Below are positions 33,960-45,178 of a stretch of 64,000 nucleotides of DNA, piece by piece. A model generated the notes under the pieces. It had not been told where the DNA came from. It was given only the letters and a program-made list of their open reading frames with translations, and did no database searches. The stretch's first letter is position 1. Each line of letters starts with the position of its first letter. The position numbers and the translations under genes were made by a program. Source of the stretch: Bemisia tabaci (taxonomy: Eukaryota; Arthropoda; Insecta; Hemiptera; Aleyrodidae); the NCBI RefSeq assembly GCF_918797505.1, contig NC_092795.1:2327434-2391433 (forward strand), given 5' to 3'.

Positions 33960-34063
33960 CGTTTCAGTTCGTGACCGGGAGAGGTTTTCGCAGTGCTGTG
34001 TTATTTTAAGTGGTATCCTGTTAATCTACTTGTGAGCTAAATTTAAGACGTGATTTTTTAACG
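33960..34063 (+). promoter_or_regulatory. Candidate fax start region / 5' UTR
   Basis: TCAGTT at 33964-33969 matches the arthropod initiator (TCAGTY) about 98 bp before the fax ATG. No TATA box is evident upstream, and no DPE match was found at +28. Purely a sequence suggestion. Confidence 0.35.
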
Positions 34064-34345
34064 ATGGCGAGTGAAGATAAGAAGGAAACGGTTGCCGAAA
34101 CCAAAGAAGTCAAGGAGGAAACTACCCCTACCGAAAATAGCAAATCCGAAACTAAGGATAAGGATATCGATACGTCGGCTCCACCGGCGGAGCCCGCACC
34201 GCCGAAACCCACGGTTAAAAAAGTAAATTACGAAAAAGATGTGGTTTATTTGTACCAGTTTCCCCGTACATCAGTCATCCCATCAATTTCCCCGTATTGT
34301 TTGAAAGTGGAGACTTGGCTCAGACTCGCCGGCTTGAAGTATGAG
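34064..34345 (+). CDS. fax: fax (failed axon connections) homologue, first coding exon
   Basis: Opens with ATG in context aacgATGGCG and encodes 94 residues: an N-terminal Lys/Glu/Pro/Thr-rich, probably disordered stretch (residues 1-60), then VNYEKDVVYLYQFPRT and PYCLKVETWLRLAGLKYE, the start of the thioredoxin/GST-like domain typical of Drosophila Fax and its relatives. In flies fax acts with the Abl kinase in axon development. The frame ends in phase 0 at GAG|GTAAGA (34346), a good donor. I did not recognise the next block (usually NVDHK...LPFIELNG) anywhere downstream, so the gene is cut by the window edge. Upstream DNA (33900-34063) is a plausible 5' UTR. The family call is from memory but the conserved block is specific. 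Confidence 0.9.
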
Positions 34346-35225
34346 GTAAGATATTTTTTTGTTTGGTTCCACCACGTCTGCGGAATTTTTGCCGCATTCG
34401 GTAAGTAACTGTCACTTTGTTAGGGGCGAGCCTGCAAATTCTGAGGGTTCCACACGTTTGGGAAACTCAATTTGGATGTTTTGATGGATGACTTTATGGT
34501 AACTTATCCATGTTTGATGGACTGAGAATGATGCATTGCAGTTCTTGTTTTGGTCAACATCATAATTCAACTGAACGTGCTCACACATATTCGAATTCCT
34601 TAGATGTCTGAGGGTCATGGACTTTAGATAGTGCATTTATCTCTTTAAGTAGCCGCTTTTGTTATCATAGTAATTGGGCTGTTGATTCATGCGTTATAAA
34701 CCCCTCATCTTGTTAGAATTTGGATTGTGTTGATTCTAGTTGAAGTGTGTGATCAAGCACATTGAGTATCCATTGTTGAGTACCTACTCAATTCCGAGCA
34801 CCAGGCTCTTCTAAAGTTGAACATGTGCGTGTTATGGTGGAGTGATCACTATTTGGTATTTGGTTTTCAGGATTTCTTCAAATTATCGGTACCCAAAATG
34901 TTTACACCAGCAAGTCATTATTTAGGAACCAGTGAAATTCCAAATTTTGTTAGATGGGTTTCACGAGAACTGAATTGGCACTGCAAATTTAGAGAGGGTA
35001 TTTCAGAGGAAATTCTTACGAGTAAATTCTGATTTCTAACGTAACTTTTTGATGGCCGAAGCCCAAATTCCACCGCATTCTTTTATTTAAAAAAAAAAAG
35101 TGTATTTCCCTGGGAAAAAACACGATATAACAAGGGGGAATTTGCTCTGTTCTATTGAAACATGACTTCAATTGATTCGGCATTTGTAGTGATCAGCTCC
35201 AGTCCACTGTCCAAAGTTAGATAGC
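34346..35225. other. fax intron, nothing recognised
   Basis: No exon or repeat identified. Confidence 0.4.
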
Positions 35226-35475
35226 ACGAAAGGAGAATTTGCACGAAAATTTTTTATTGCTGCATCTGATAGCGCCTATGAGCCGCGTTGGCAGTGTTTT
35301 TTATGATTTTCTTTCCAATGGGGGAAACTATAGAAAAGTAGAATTAATTTTCTCTGCTCGTAGTTGCTCATATTAGAGACCATGGATAGGTATTCTCATG
35401 CGCAGTTCACTTGGTAGTTTCTTCTTAAGAATGAAATTCACAAAATTTAAGATACGTGCAAATTCTCTATTGCTT
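35226..35475. mobile_element. Transib-like MITE, second family, decayed
   Basis: GGAGAATTTGCACGAAAATT at the left and CGTGCAAATTCTC at the right; the left arm matches the end at 60704 (complement CACAATGGAGAATTTGCAC). The first bases and the flanking duplication have decayed. Confidence 0.55.
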
Positions 35476-35579
35476 GAATGATTTTGCTTATGAGTTACGG
35501 ATGTGTTTTTGGGCAGTGCCGTAGAGAAATGGAATTTCGATAGTGGGTGTAGTTAACAACATACACTAGTTTGTAGAGA

Positions 35580-35768
35580 GGTCAATAAAATCAATTTATA
35601 ATTATTAAGTCTGCTTTTTGAAATCAGTTTTGATTCGCAGAATTAATTCACATTTGAAAACTTGCCACACAAAAAATTTCTTTCGGCAACATTTTCTTGT
35701 AGTGATTACATCCTGGCTTTTGTTAAACTCTTTATTGAATAAAGAACTATCTATCTATCTATCTACAT
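35580..35768 (+). mobile_element. Probable LINE 3' tail with CTAT microsatellite
   Basis: Short coding-like remnant, AATAAAGAA and (CTAT)n at about 35749-35766, a common way for CR1/L2-like LINEs to end. Confidence 0.4.
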
Positions 35769-36895
35769 GCATAGTTTGTATGGCTCAACCAGTGCACATT
35801 AAGTTTTCTCTTTTTGGAATGTACTAAGTACCTAATTTATTCATGAACAGCACACTTATTCACCATGTAATTTCCATGCTGCATAAGTTATGCTCTAAAA
35901 TTTACCAGGAAAGAATAGGAATGAAATCTGCTGGTAGGATTTTAGAAAATAACGAAAATAGTTTACTTAAATATTCAGATGAAGTAATCAGAACATCCAA
36001 TCCGTCATTAATCCCCCTAGATTACTATATAGGTAATGTGATTCCCTACTTTTTCCATTTTCTTACTTAAACAATTATAACTACCCGTGAGAAGTCTTTG
36101 AAGGTTTCTTAAAACCTCAGCCTATATATTCTAGATCTTAAAGAGTAACCTAACAAGTGGCACTCCCTCTCTGTAGTGATGGAGTTTTTTTAAGGACCCA
36201 CGGCGGAGCTTGGAACATCTGGATTGCTCAGACATTTCCATCTTGCTTGCTCCAGATGCTTTATATGTGATTTTTTTCCCTGTTGCCAATTTCTTGTGCA
36301 CACTGTCTTAATGAGGCTAATTAAGGAAATCGGTAAACAAGTCACATTTCAGTAGGTGCTTCCATACTCCCCTCCCCTTCAAGTAGGTACTCTTCTATGA
36401 CATTGGTTTTGCCTTTATGCATCATCAAATGCACAAGATTTTCGTACACTCATTTAGTCATTTGCTTTTAAGATTAGTAATTTTCATGCTCTTCGTTTCC
36501 TAAGAGTACAGTCAAAGCCCCTTACTTCTCAATGAATAAGTATCACTTCATGGCAGACCCCTTAAAGGCCCCCTTTCCCGCCCACCACTGAAGGCACACA
36601 TGAGACACTCTCTCCTATAGATTTATCGGAAGATTTAATTTAATTTAATTTTTTTTTGTTGAAGTCCGAGACTTATTTTGGACTAAAATTAGCGCCCCCC
36701 CCCCCCCTCAAAAAAAAAACGGGATAAACAAGCGGGCCACTTTAAATTTGAAGGAAGAGTCAAAATTTCGTAAAAATAACTTCTTTATTTTATAATGGAC
36801 GGTTTCTAACATTTCACTCATGCCAATTCCAAGTTTCAAAGGTTTTTTGGCTGCTTATTTTACTCTCTTTGCGCTTTTTATCACTGCAATCAAGC
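35769..36895. other. fax intron, nothing recognised
   Basis: Contains C13 at 36695-36707 and an ATTTA-rich run near 36640. No coding support. Confidence 0.4.
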
Positions 36896-37064
36896 CAGTG
36901 GCGTGGCGCACTTTGCGATCTATCGATTGATGTGCATGCCATTTCAACCTATGGTAAAGAATCGATCATTAAAGTGCTTGTTGCCAACTCCCTGTTAATC
37001 GATCATTTCTCGTAGGTTCAAATGGCAGATCATTGGATTTATCGCAAAGCACGCGATGCCACTG
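36896..37064. mobile_element. Family F, copy 4 (best palindrome)
   Basis: CAGTGGCGTGGCGCACTTTG at the left, CGCAAAGCACGCGATGCCACTG-type end at the right; inner ATCGATT and CTATGGTAAAGAATCGAT as in other copies. Confidence 0.8.
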
Positions 37065-38354
37065 AATCAAGCCGAAAGTTCTGGCCTCTCCCACGTGAAA
37101 TAACCAAAAAACGTAGGTAGGTTTCGTGGCAAGGACTCCGTGGTGAAAGAATCGTGCGTTGAGGTGAGAATGCCGGAGAGAGAACAAGAACACAAAATGA
37201 AAGCTGGATGAAAAAAACGTGACGTCTAATTAATTAATGAGATGATATCACTGTTCCACGGGACGAGTTCTCTTGTTTATTTTTAACCTCCCGCTTATTT
37301 TTACGTCCTGTGTCTTTCCATGGAATTCACTTGACACCAGAAAAGTCGGAGCCAAGAATTTCCCGTAAATTTATGAAAGAGTCTGAATGAATGCTCCCCT
37401 CGATCGTTTCCCAGGGTGTATACCGGTCCCCCAAAGTCCCCGGTTATGGAAGGGTGCCCCCGATATCCCCCTAAGTCCCCAATTTTCTTGTTCAGGTCCC
37501 CAAAAAATGACAAAAATCCTCCTGAACACCCGAGTTCTCAAATTGTCCCGCCAACCACGACGGCGCGGTGTAAGCAGGAATAAAAAAACTCAAGTGTTGC
37601 TTCGTTTTTATTCGTATGTTTTCATCGGTTCAACATGACTTGTAAAATTAGTCGTATAAAATACGCCTTTCAACGCTCTAACTAGCTCCCTTTCTCTTAC
37701 TATTACGGGAAAAAATGTCCCCGATTTTTTTGAAAAAAACTCCCAAAAAATCCCGAATTTTGGTTTTTCATAACTAGCAAACACCCTGATTCTTAACGCC
37801 ATGCGTCGTGATTTACTCCTAGATCAAGCTACGAAACAATTTGACAATTTTATGTCGTCGTGAATCTGCGGAGTTATCGAGACATCCAGGGGGCAGTCGC
37901 GAAGATCCTGAAATGTCAGGGACACGCTCGAAAATCAGGAATTTTTAAGATGATTTCGCAACCTCAACCGGGAGTAGTATTAACCAAGCGTCGAAATCGA
38001 ATCGCTAAGATTATTATCTGGTGTTCGTCCGCGGTACAGCCAGTCAGGGAAAGAGCCGAAATTGTTGGATAATTTTTTCTCGTCAAGTATTTGCTTACAA
38101 CTTTCACTCTGACATCCTCCTGTTGCTATAATGTCCTATCGGGATTCTTCCGTCGCGTTGATTTAATCGCCGTCACCGGAGTGAAGACCGGAAATCAAGG
38201 AATTGTAAGCATCTCATTCCTAAGAAGCCTCTCTGTCGTACAACTCTTTTGAGATCGTGAGATCTCAACCGTATTTTTCTCAGGACCCAATGTCCATCTG
38301 ACAATTTCAGCATACTGAGAGAAAGATTACGAAAAATGTTCAATTTGTACGTAG
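37065..38354. other. fax intron, GTCCCC-rich patch
   Basis: GTCCCC words recur at 37425-37505 and AAATCCCGA/CAGGGA words at 37700-37930, possibly eroded family-H-like DNA. No gene. Confidence 0.4.
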
Positions 38355-38797
38355 CATGGTTTCAACGATCATGGTGTCAACAAACAGTTTTTCTAAGTTT
38401 TTGTTGACACCATGATCATCCAAAAATAAAAAAATTCTGACTTATGTAAAATGAGCACGGTGTCAACATCACGACGTCAACGAAACTTAAAACTTGCCTC
38501 AATAGCATCTTTCTTTCAAGTCTTTCTTTTCTTGTGTTATTTACTCAAACCTAACCTTACCCGACTTCACCTTACAAGACCTAGCCCACTTTCACAGAGC
38601 TTAACTTTCCCCGACCTTACCCTAGGTACATAACTTTAACCTTACCTACTTATTCTAACCGTACGTACATGTCCCGACCTAAACTAACCTAATCCAACTA
38701 TACGTGACCCAGACCTCTCCTGTACAGCTAATTTTTTAATTTTACTCATAAGGAAGACATTTTTCTGTTTGTTGACACCGTGATCGTTGACACCATG
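38355..38797. mobile_element. MITE with GGTGTCAAC subterminal repeats
   Basis: Left CATGGTTTCAACGATCATGG plus TGTCAACAAACAG; right CTGTTTGTTGACACCG plus TGATCGTTGACACCATG: about 35-bp inverted ends. Further GTTGACACC words occur inside and just outside (38829-38905). Interior 38550-38700 has degenerate CCTAACCTTACC-like runs. Confidence 0.7.
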
Positions 38798-39412
38798 CTC
38801 AGGGCCCATTTTTGCGTTTTACTGCCTGAGCACGACGTCAAGAATCGTTGACTCGATGGTCAGATGTTTGGTTTGTTGAGACCTTGATCGTTGCCACCAT
38901 GCAACGTTACCATTTGTGTAATCTTCACTCCCGCTTGTGACATGCCTCGCCTCCCCCTATAATTTGAGTCGGAGAGGTTGTTTTGCAGGAGAGGTGTGGA
39001 TTCCGCAAGTTGAATCTGGGTGTGGGTCGGATCGGGGGACGCTGGGATTCTGGAGACGCCAGGAGTAGGTTGGGAAGTGGTGCGGCATGCGAGGAGTCGA
39101 AATTCCAGCGGAAGGAAACGTATGAAAAAGGTCACGACCCCTGAACGTTAAGTGAGAAATTCCAGACGGATTGCAGGCGGCCGCCGCGGCGAGTGTCCTC
39201 GCGGCTTCAGACTGCACACCAGTCACCAGCGCCAGCAGCCGAGTCAATTAACCCCAGCACCGCGGACCCGTCTCCGAGCCTCACATGGGCACTTGTCAAA
39301 AAACACAAATGAAAGAATTCGTGCTGAAAGCGACATCGTGCGTAGGGTTTCCGTCCAGCACAGTTCCTTCGCCATAAATACGTCCAAATGTGTAACAACT
39401 TCCGACTCTTGA
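38798..39412. other. fax intron, nothing recognised
   Basis: A 35-bp stretch (TTTGTGTAATCTTCACTCCC at about 38914) has a direct near-copy at about 41936. No gene. Confidence 0.4.
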
Positions 39413-39487
39413 TTTAAGGTGATTCGACGCTTGCCATTTTTTGTGTCAGAGCCACGTGCGAAATAACGCATCGATTCGTTCCACAAT

Positions 39488-40683
39488 GGAGATGTTGCAT
39501 GTGTGAGGAATTGGCGATTTGACTGCTGATTCTTATGTAAAAGTTCGCGAGAAACACGATAGTGCTACTGGTTTTTTCTGAAATCAACTCCCAAGCTTAA
39601 AAAAAGCTCTCAAGATGAGGCCAAAATGGAGGGGATATCCCACCCTACCTGAGAGTTCACGTCTACATGGGCGTAGCCCGATTCCGTCCCCCGATTCCGT
39701 CCCGAGTCCGATTCCGTTCCGAAATTAAAACCAGATTCCGATTCCGTCCCGGAAAAATAATTTCTAAATACAAGCGGCAACATCGCAGCAATTTAAATGG
39801 TAGCACAATAGAAGAATTAGGAGGTGATAAAAGAAACTCACCATGCAATTACGTTGAGAACCAGCTTCTAAGCAAAAATGTTGAGAAGTGTAAACTGATC
39901 GGGTGTAAAGAGCCCGATGCGTCAAACGGTAAAAAAAATAAATAAATAAAAATGGAAATATTACAGAAACATGTTAGGCGTATTTTTATGGGAAACAGCG
40001 CAAATAAATTTGAATAGAGAGTCTTCACTGCTATCACCGAAGAATTTGGTGATGCTCGCTTGTATGGCTTACAATTATTTTCAAAGTTTTTGATTGCAGA
40101 GTGGCCTCAGATTTATTCGCAGAGTTGATTAAAATTTTGGAATCTTTAAAAACTTGTTTCAGCACACCGACGAAACTGTACAGATCTGGATGGGTTTTAT
40201 AAAAAGTAAAGTTATAAAGGGAGTGCGATATGCTGCGCTGTTGCCGCTTGTATTTAGAAATTATTTTTCCGGGACGGAATCGGAATCTGGTTTTAATTTC
40301 GGGACGGAATCGGACTCGGGACGGAATCGGGGGACGGAATCGGGCGATCCCGGTCTACATCAAGACGAACTCTCCATGCAAAGATAGGGAGCAAATACAT
40401 TAGCAGGGTTGCCGTGTTTTCAGTTTTGGAGTCCCCAAATGAAGTGGCAGCCCTGTCAATGTATTTGCTCCCTACTTTGCATGGAGAGTTTGTCTTAATG
40501 TAGACGTGGACTCTCAGGGTAGGGCGGGATATCCCCTCCATTTTGGCCTCAACTTGAGAGCTTTTTTTTGAGCTTGGGAGTTGATTTCAGAGAAAACTAT
40601 TGGCGGCACCATCGTGTTTCTCGCGAATTTTTACATGAGAATCAACAGTCAAATTGCAAATTCCTTACACATGCAACATCTCC
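39488..40683. mobile_element. Palindromic element G, copy 1 (nested in X)
   Basis: GGAGATGTTGCATGTGTGAG at the left, CACATGCAACATCTCC at the right; inner blocks GCGAGAAACACGATAG and GGGGATATCCC are mirrored. Itself interrupted at 39669 by a 684-bp element. Other copies: 55175-55674, 59580-59995. Confidence 0.88.
39669..40352. mobile_element. 684-bp element with GATTCCGTCCC arms (nested in G)
   Basis: Flanked by GTCTACAT on both sides (39661-39668, 40353-40360). Arms of about 130 bp begin GGGCGTAGCCCGATTCC / CGGGATCGCCCGATTCC and carry four or five copies of CGATTCCGTCCC-type words. Layout parallels 27273-28403. No ORF. Confidence 0.92.
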
Positions 40684-41049
40684 ATTTCAGCTACCTGCCA
40701 TTTTTGTCGAATTTTGAGATCGCACTTCTGCTGTCACGAGACTGAAGAATTCATGCATCAAATTTGACAAAGAAATTCAACGTAATAAAAGCAGGGTTTT
40801 TTTTAGAGGAAAAATATCGCAATCTAAATTGTACTCGAATACGATATTTTTCCTCTACAAAAACCCTGCTTTTATTACGTTGAATATCTTTGTCAGATTT
40901 GGTACATGAATTCTTTAGTTTCAAGACAACAATAGTGGGATCTGAAACTCCGAAATAAATGGCAAGCAGCTGAAATTATGGAACGAATCGATGCGATATA
41001 TCGCACGTCCTTCTGACACAAAAAGTGGTGTTCGTCGAATCACCGTAAA

Positions 41050-42561
41050 GGATAAAAATCAAAGTAGAAGTTTTATTCGAATGTCGGGGGAAGTCAGGGA
41101 ATGAGAAGATGAAACCATTATTGTGACAACTTTGAATCTGTAAGACCAAGGTTCAAAGCTTTTGGAGGAAGGAAGACGATTGGGAGGACTCCCTCCCGGA
41201 TCCGAAAGCCCATTCAAATGAGGACTCGCAATAAAACATTTCTCTGTGGGGGAGGGGGGGGGGGATCCCCCGGATAAGAAGCGTGTCCGTCATCGTCACC
41301 GTCAATTGGACGTATTCATGCAAAAAGGAACTATGTTGCTCGGAAAGCGTATGCACTTGCGTTCCTTTCAGCATAAATACGTTCAATTAGGCGGGCAATG
41401 AACAGGCATCGGAGCTATCATACACTTGAGCCGCACAATTTCGATTAATTAACTCCAGGGCCTCAAAGGCTCCTCCTAGACCCTCGTCCTGCTTCCGAGC
41501 AACCTCTTCGGTGCCCTACCCAGCGCCCTCCCACGGAAAATTGCACGTTGAAAAAATGAAAAGGCTGCTTTTAGTATCGAAGACGTCAATAATGTGTCCG
41601 CTGGTCCGTCGATGCTGGCGTGAATGCCGCCTCAGTCTCAGTAGACCCTCCATACTTAGCATAGTGTGGAAGAAAATATACTAAAAATTTGAGTCCCTTT
41701 ATACTGAGAGTTAAGACTATGCGAATCCATTTCTGATTGGTTCCCGTATTTTAGGCCTCCACACTCCACAGTGTCACAAACGGGAATAGAGATTACATTT
41801 TCACAAATTGCAAAGATTATAATCCGGAATGGACCGGGGAATACGAGTTCGGCAAGGAACAAACGGAATGAGAGAAGGAGCGGAAAAAGGAATTTGAGAA
41901 TGAGCCGATCAAAGATCACGAAAAACGCTCAATTTGTGTAATCTTTATTCCCACTTGTGACTTCATGAGGGGGTGTTGTCGTAAGTCCCAGTGTACAGGG
42001 GCTCTACTCTCCCCGCACGGGCGCTCAGTCGTGTGCATTGATGAATCGGAGAGCCGATTTTGAAGGTGGATAACGAGAGAGGGCCAATCGACTCGCTTTC
42101 GATAAATGACGTCATAGTAAAACCCTCTTCATGAATGAGTCAACCACCGTGGAACAACCCCCCGCCAACGCAACAATGTCCCGTTCGCCTCGGCGGTGTG
42201 CGTGTCCGCGCCTCGGATCGAAAACATGAATATTTCCCTCCCCCCTCCCCCGCCCTGCATAGCGCCCCTCCCCTCATTCCAGTCGCATAAAATGTAATTA
42301 TTTTACAAGCAACCCCTTCTTGCAGCATATGGCGCCTGGCGCCTCCGCACAGTGTCAATTCCGAGCAATTTCGCCGGACGCAATTATTCTTTCCCATTAA
42401 CTCGGAACTTGTTCCGGACGAGTTTCTGGGTCACGTCACGGTGTTCTTTCCATTTTTTTTATTTTTATTCTTCTCTACTACAGGGCTATTCTCTGTTCCT
42501 CGATCGATATCGCGGAGTGGAGTTTAATTTTTTCAGTCGGACTGAATTGAACGGGAAGGCA
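41050..42561. other. fax intron, nothing recognised
   Basis: GC-rich patch at 42140-42360. No coding support. Confidence 0.4.
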
Positions 42562-42792
42562 CGCGGAAAAATTCAATTGCTGATTTAAAAATTCAGTCGC
42601 TAAAAAAAGTGATCGCAATGTTTCAACGTAGATTTTACAACAAAAAAATGCTACTTTAACCACTATCGTAAGCTAAATTAACCACGGGGGTGGTTAAAGT
42701 AGCATTTTTGTGTTGTGAAATATACATTGAAACATTCGAGTCACTTTTTTTAGCAATTGAAGTGTTAAATCAGTGATTTAATTTTTTCCGCG
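42562..42792. mobile_element. Palindromic MITE (GGAAAAAATT ends)
   Basis: Left arm CGCGGAAAAATTCAATTGCT to AATGCTACTTTAACCAC, right arm its mirror to AATTTTTTCCGCG; about 100-bp arms. Half copy at 20186. Confidence 0.85.
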
Positions 42793-42961
42793 CACCAAGA
42801 CACATTTTGGAAATAAGTTGCGAGTGTTTTTGAGTTCAACCAACCGCAAACTTTTCCCTGCCGAATCTTCACAAACATTTCGAATTTTGAAATAGGCGGT
42901 GAAGTTAGGCTCCAACTCCGAGTCTTGTGGAGGAATGAAATTGAAACGAGACGAGTCGTGA

Positions 42962-43095
42962 ACGATCGATCATCGTTTTTTCCCCATTTGAAGCTATGGT
43001 GAAGAATAGATTCTTGAGGTCTTCGTTGCGAACACCCTGTTTATTGATCCTCTGATTGAGCATTGAAGACCGATCATTTGTGGATGTAGTGTCAT
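42962..43095 (+). mobile_element. Family F, copy 5 (eroded)
   Basis: CCCCATTTGAAGCTATGGTG and GTTGCGAACACCCTGTTTAT match the F interior; ends poorly kept. Confidence 0.6.
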
Positions 43096-43526
43096 GTTGA
43101 CTGCTTTAAAGAATAAAATAATCAGCTGGGGAAAAAATGAATATTTTCTCCGAATACCAGATAAGAATCTACTTTTTCTAAGAGAAACCGGAGAAAAATA
43201 AAAGAAAACCTCGATTTTTTTTTCGTAAGGGAATTATTTCGTGGAATCCAAGGATGTTCGGGGAAAAGTCCGCATGGGAATGAAAGAAACAAAAAATTCT
43301 AGATTCAGACTTAACTTTTTTCAGCGGAGTTTCTGGGTCATCAACTAAGGCGACATCAATCCATCTTCTTTATTTCTGAAATCCAAATATCCCAGGGAGA
43401 AGCAATTAATTTTCATTTAACACGATGCGATAGCGTTTTCACGATCGAGAAGTCGGCGGGAGGCGTGAGGGTGTGTCGATATCCATTTCGCTCTCGAGGG
43501 ATCGATTCTTGCCGATTGCTCGAATT
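43096..43526. other. fax intron, nothing recognised
   Basis: A/T-rich, no features. Confidence 0.4.
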
Positions 43527-43793
43527 CTGCCGTGCTAAGGAAGAACGCCGTATCAGCATTCGAGAGTTGCCAAATTTCCTTCGATAAAATATTTATTTTT
43601 GCGGAAGGTTATGAATATTTTTCCTTGAAATTTTCAGGAACTTCAGGTAAAATTGCCGAACAAAATCATCTGAAAAATCGGAAGGAAAATATTCATAAGT
43701 TTACGAGAAAATAAACACGAATTTTCAAAATTCAAAAATCAAAGGTTTGGCAAGGCTTGAAGGTTCATACGGCGGTTTTTCTCAGCACGGCAG
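43527..43793. mobile_element. Family E element, copy 2
   Basis: CTGCCGTGCTAAGGAAGAAC at left, TCAGCACGGCAG at right; TTGCCAAATTTCC and GGTTTGGCAAGG mirrored. Two further eroded partial copies seem to follow (43849-44140). Confidence 0.85.
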
Positions 43794-44175
43794 AGATCTA
43801 ACCTAATGCGTGACATCGCGAAACGAAGAAAAATGTATTCAGCCCCTTCTGCCGCGTGCGAAGGAAAAGCGGGGAAGAACTATGGTGCATCGCTAAATTT
43901 CTCCCGGTCAAGTATTTAATTTTTGGGAAAGATCGCAATATTTTTCCTCAAAATCTTCAAATTATTTAGGGTAAGGTGCAAGTCAAATTATTAGAAAATT
44001 CAAAAGAAAAGTACCTATCCCTAATTTGTATCTCATCTAAGGACAATTGAGAACGTCTACAGATTCAATCGGCACTACAGTATACTGTCGTGGTAAGGTA
44101 ACAACACCGTATACCGTATGAACACTTGATTGTTGCCAAATCCCCCCACGGGAATTAAGGTACGCCTCGACGACT

Positions 44176-44446
44176 CAGGGTTGCCAGAGTCGGGAATACG
44201 AGAAAACCAGGAATTGTCAGGGAAAATGATAAAAATGTCGAAAATGTCCGTGAAAAATGTCAAGTCACCTTGCTTTCTAGACGGGACTTGACGTTTCATA
44301 AAATAGATTTTGCGTAAAAACTATCTGAAATTATGTATTTTTAACAATTTGGCATATCATCAATTGTCAGGGAATTTTCACAAATGTGACAGGAAAATCA
44401 GGGAAATGTCAGGAAATTTCATTTTCTTCATTTTGTGGCAACCCTG
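44176..44446. mobile_element. MITE family H copy 2
   Basis: CAGGGTTGCCAG...GTGGCAACCCTG ends; interior TGTCAGGGAATTT and TCAGGAAATTTCATTTTC words. Confidence 0.8.
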
Positions 44447-44544
44447 CAACGTCAGAGGGGCGACGATATTCCGAACCTCGTCCATTTTTTCTCTTTTTTG
44501 TGTTTTTTTTCTCTCTCGAATTTTTGGCCGTTCGGCATAGGCTT

Positions 44545-44928
44545 CAGTGTTCCAACTCCATCTCCAAGTTTTAGGAGCCGTTTGGCCCATCAAGTTCAAT
44601 TTTTAGGGGCCATTGAAGATTTTTTAGGGGCCAAATTGAATTTTTGCCTATATATCACGGCGCATTTAGTGAAAAGTTATACGCAAAATACACAGTTACA
44701 GGACTTGCAAGTTGCAGCTCGCAGCCATTACTTGGGAAAGGGAAAGGCCAAAGGCATGATATTCCGATTTAAAACAAGGAGCTTTTAGTTTACTTAAAGT
44801 TTGTTCAATTAAATAATACTTTTTCTGACTTCCTATTATGAAAAGTAGTAGAACGATTCTATAGTATGTACTATCGCCGAATTTAGTTTCACGCATAGGC
44901 CGCTCCAAATCAAATGTAAACTGTGCGA
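44545..44928 (+). mobile_element. Family K element, copy 1
   Basis: Begins CAGTGTTCCAAC, then TTTTAGGAGCC/TTTTAGGGGCC repeats, and ends with TACTATCGCCGAATTTAGTT and AAACTGTG. Reversed copy at 51410-51700. Confidence 0.65.
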
Positions 44929-45178
44929 CGAGGCGCAGCGCGGCGTGGCGCGTTTCGGAGATATCGGGTGCTGACTGGACCTATCTCATCTCATGCCAAC
45001 GAGGAAAACGGAGGCACATCAACAATTGACAAATCTACTACTTTTTCAAGAAAATATCCCTCAGACAAGCATCTATAGGTGCAAACCCATAACAGACAGC
45101 GCAACACCGCGGTCACTCGAAAATAGAGCTGTTTCATGAGGTGCAACTGATTTTTTTCTTCTAGACGCCGCCGCGCCG

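Larger units (their letters stand above)
39413..41049. mobile_element. Fold-back element X (outermost of three)
   Basis: Left end GGTGATTCGACG and right end CGTCGAATCACC; arms continue as CGCATCGATTCGTTCCA, then, past the insertion, TTTCAGCTACCTGCCATTT, AGAATTCATGCATCAAAT, ATTCAACGTAATAAAAGCAG, all mirrored on the right up to a short loop near 40830. Interrupted after 39487 by element G. Confidence 0.85.

Noticed and set aside
33748..34035. 95-codon plus-strand frame just before fax
   Set aside because: Overlaps the likely fax promoter/5' UTR, no homology recognised, and out of frame with the fax ATG.
38550..38710. CCTAACCTTACC-like run suggesting insect telomere repeats (TTAGG)
   Set aside because: Units are too degenerate and irregular for an interstitial telomere array.
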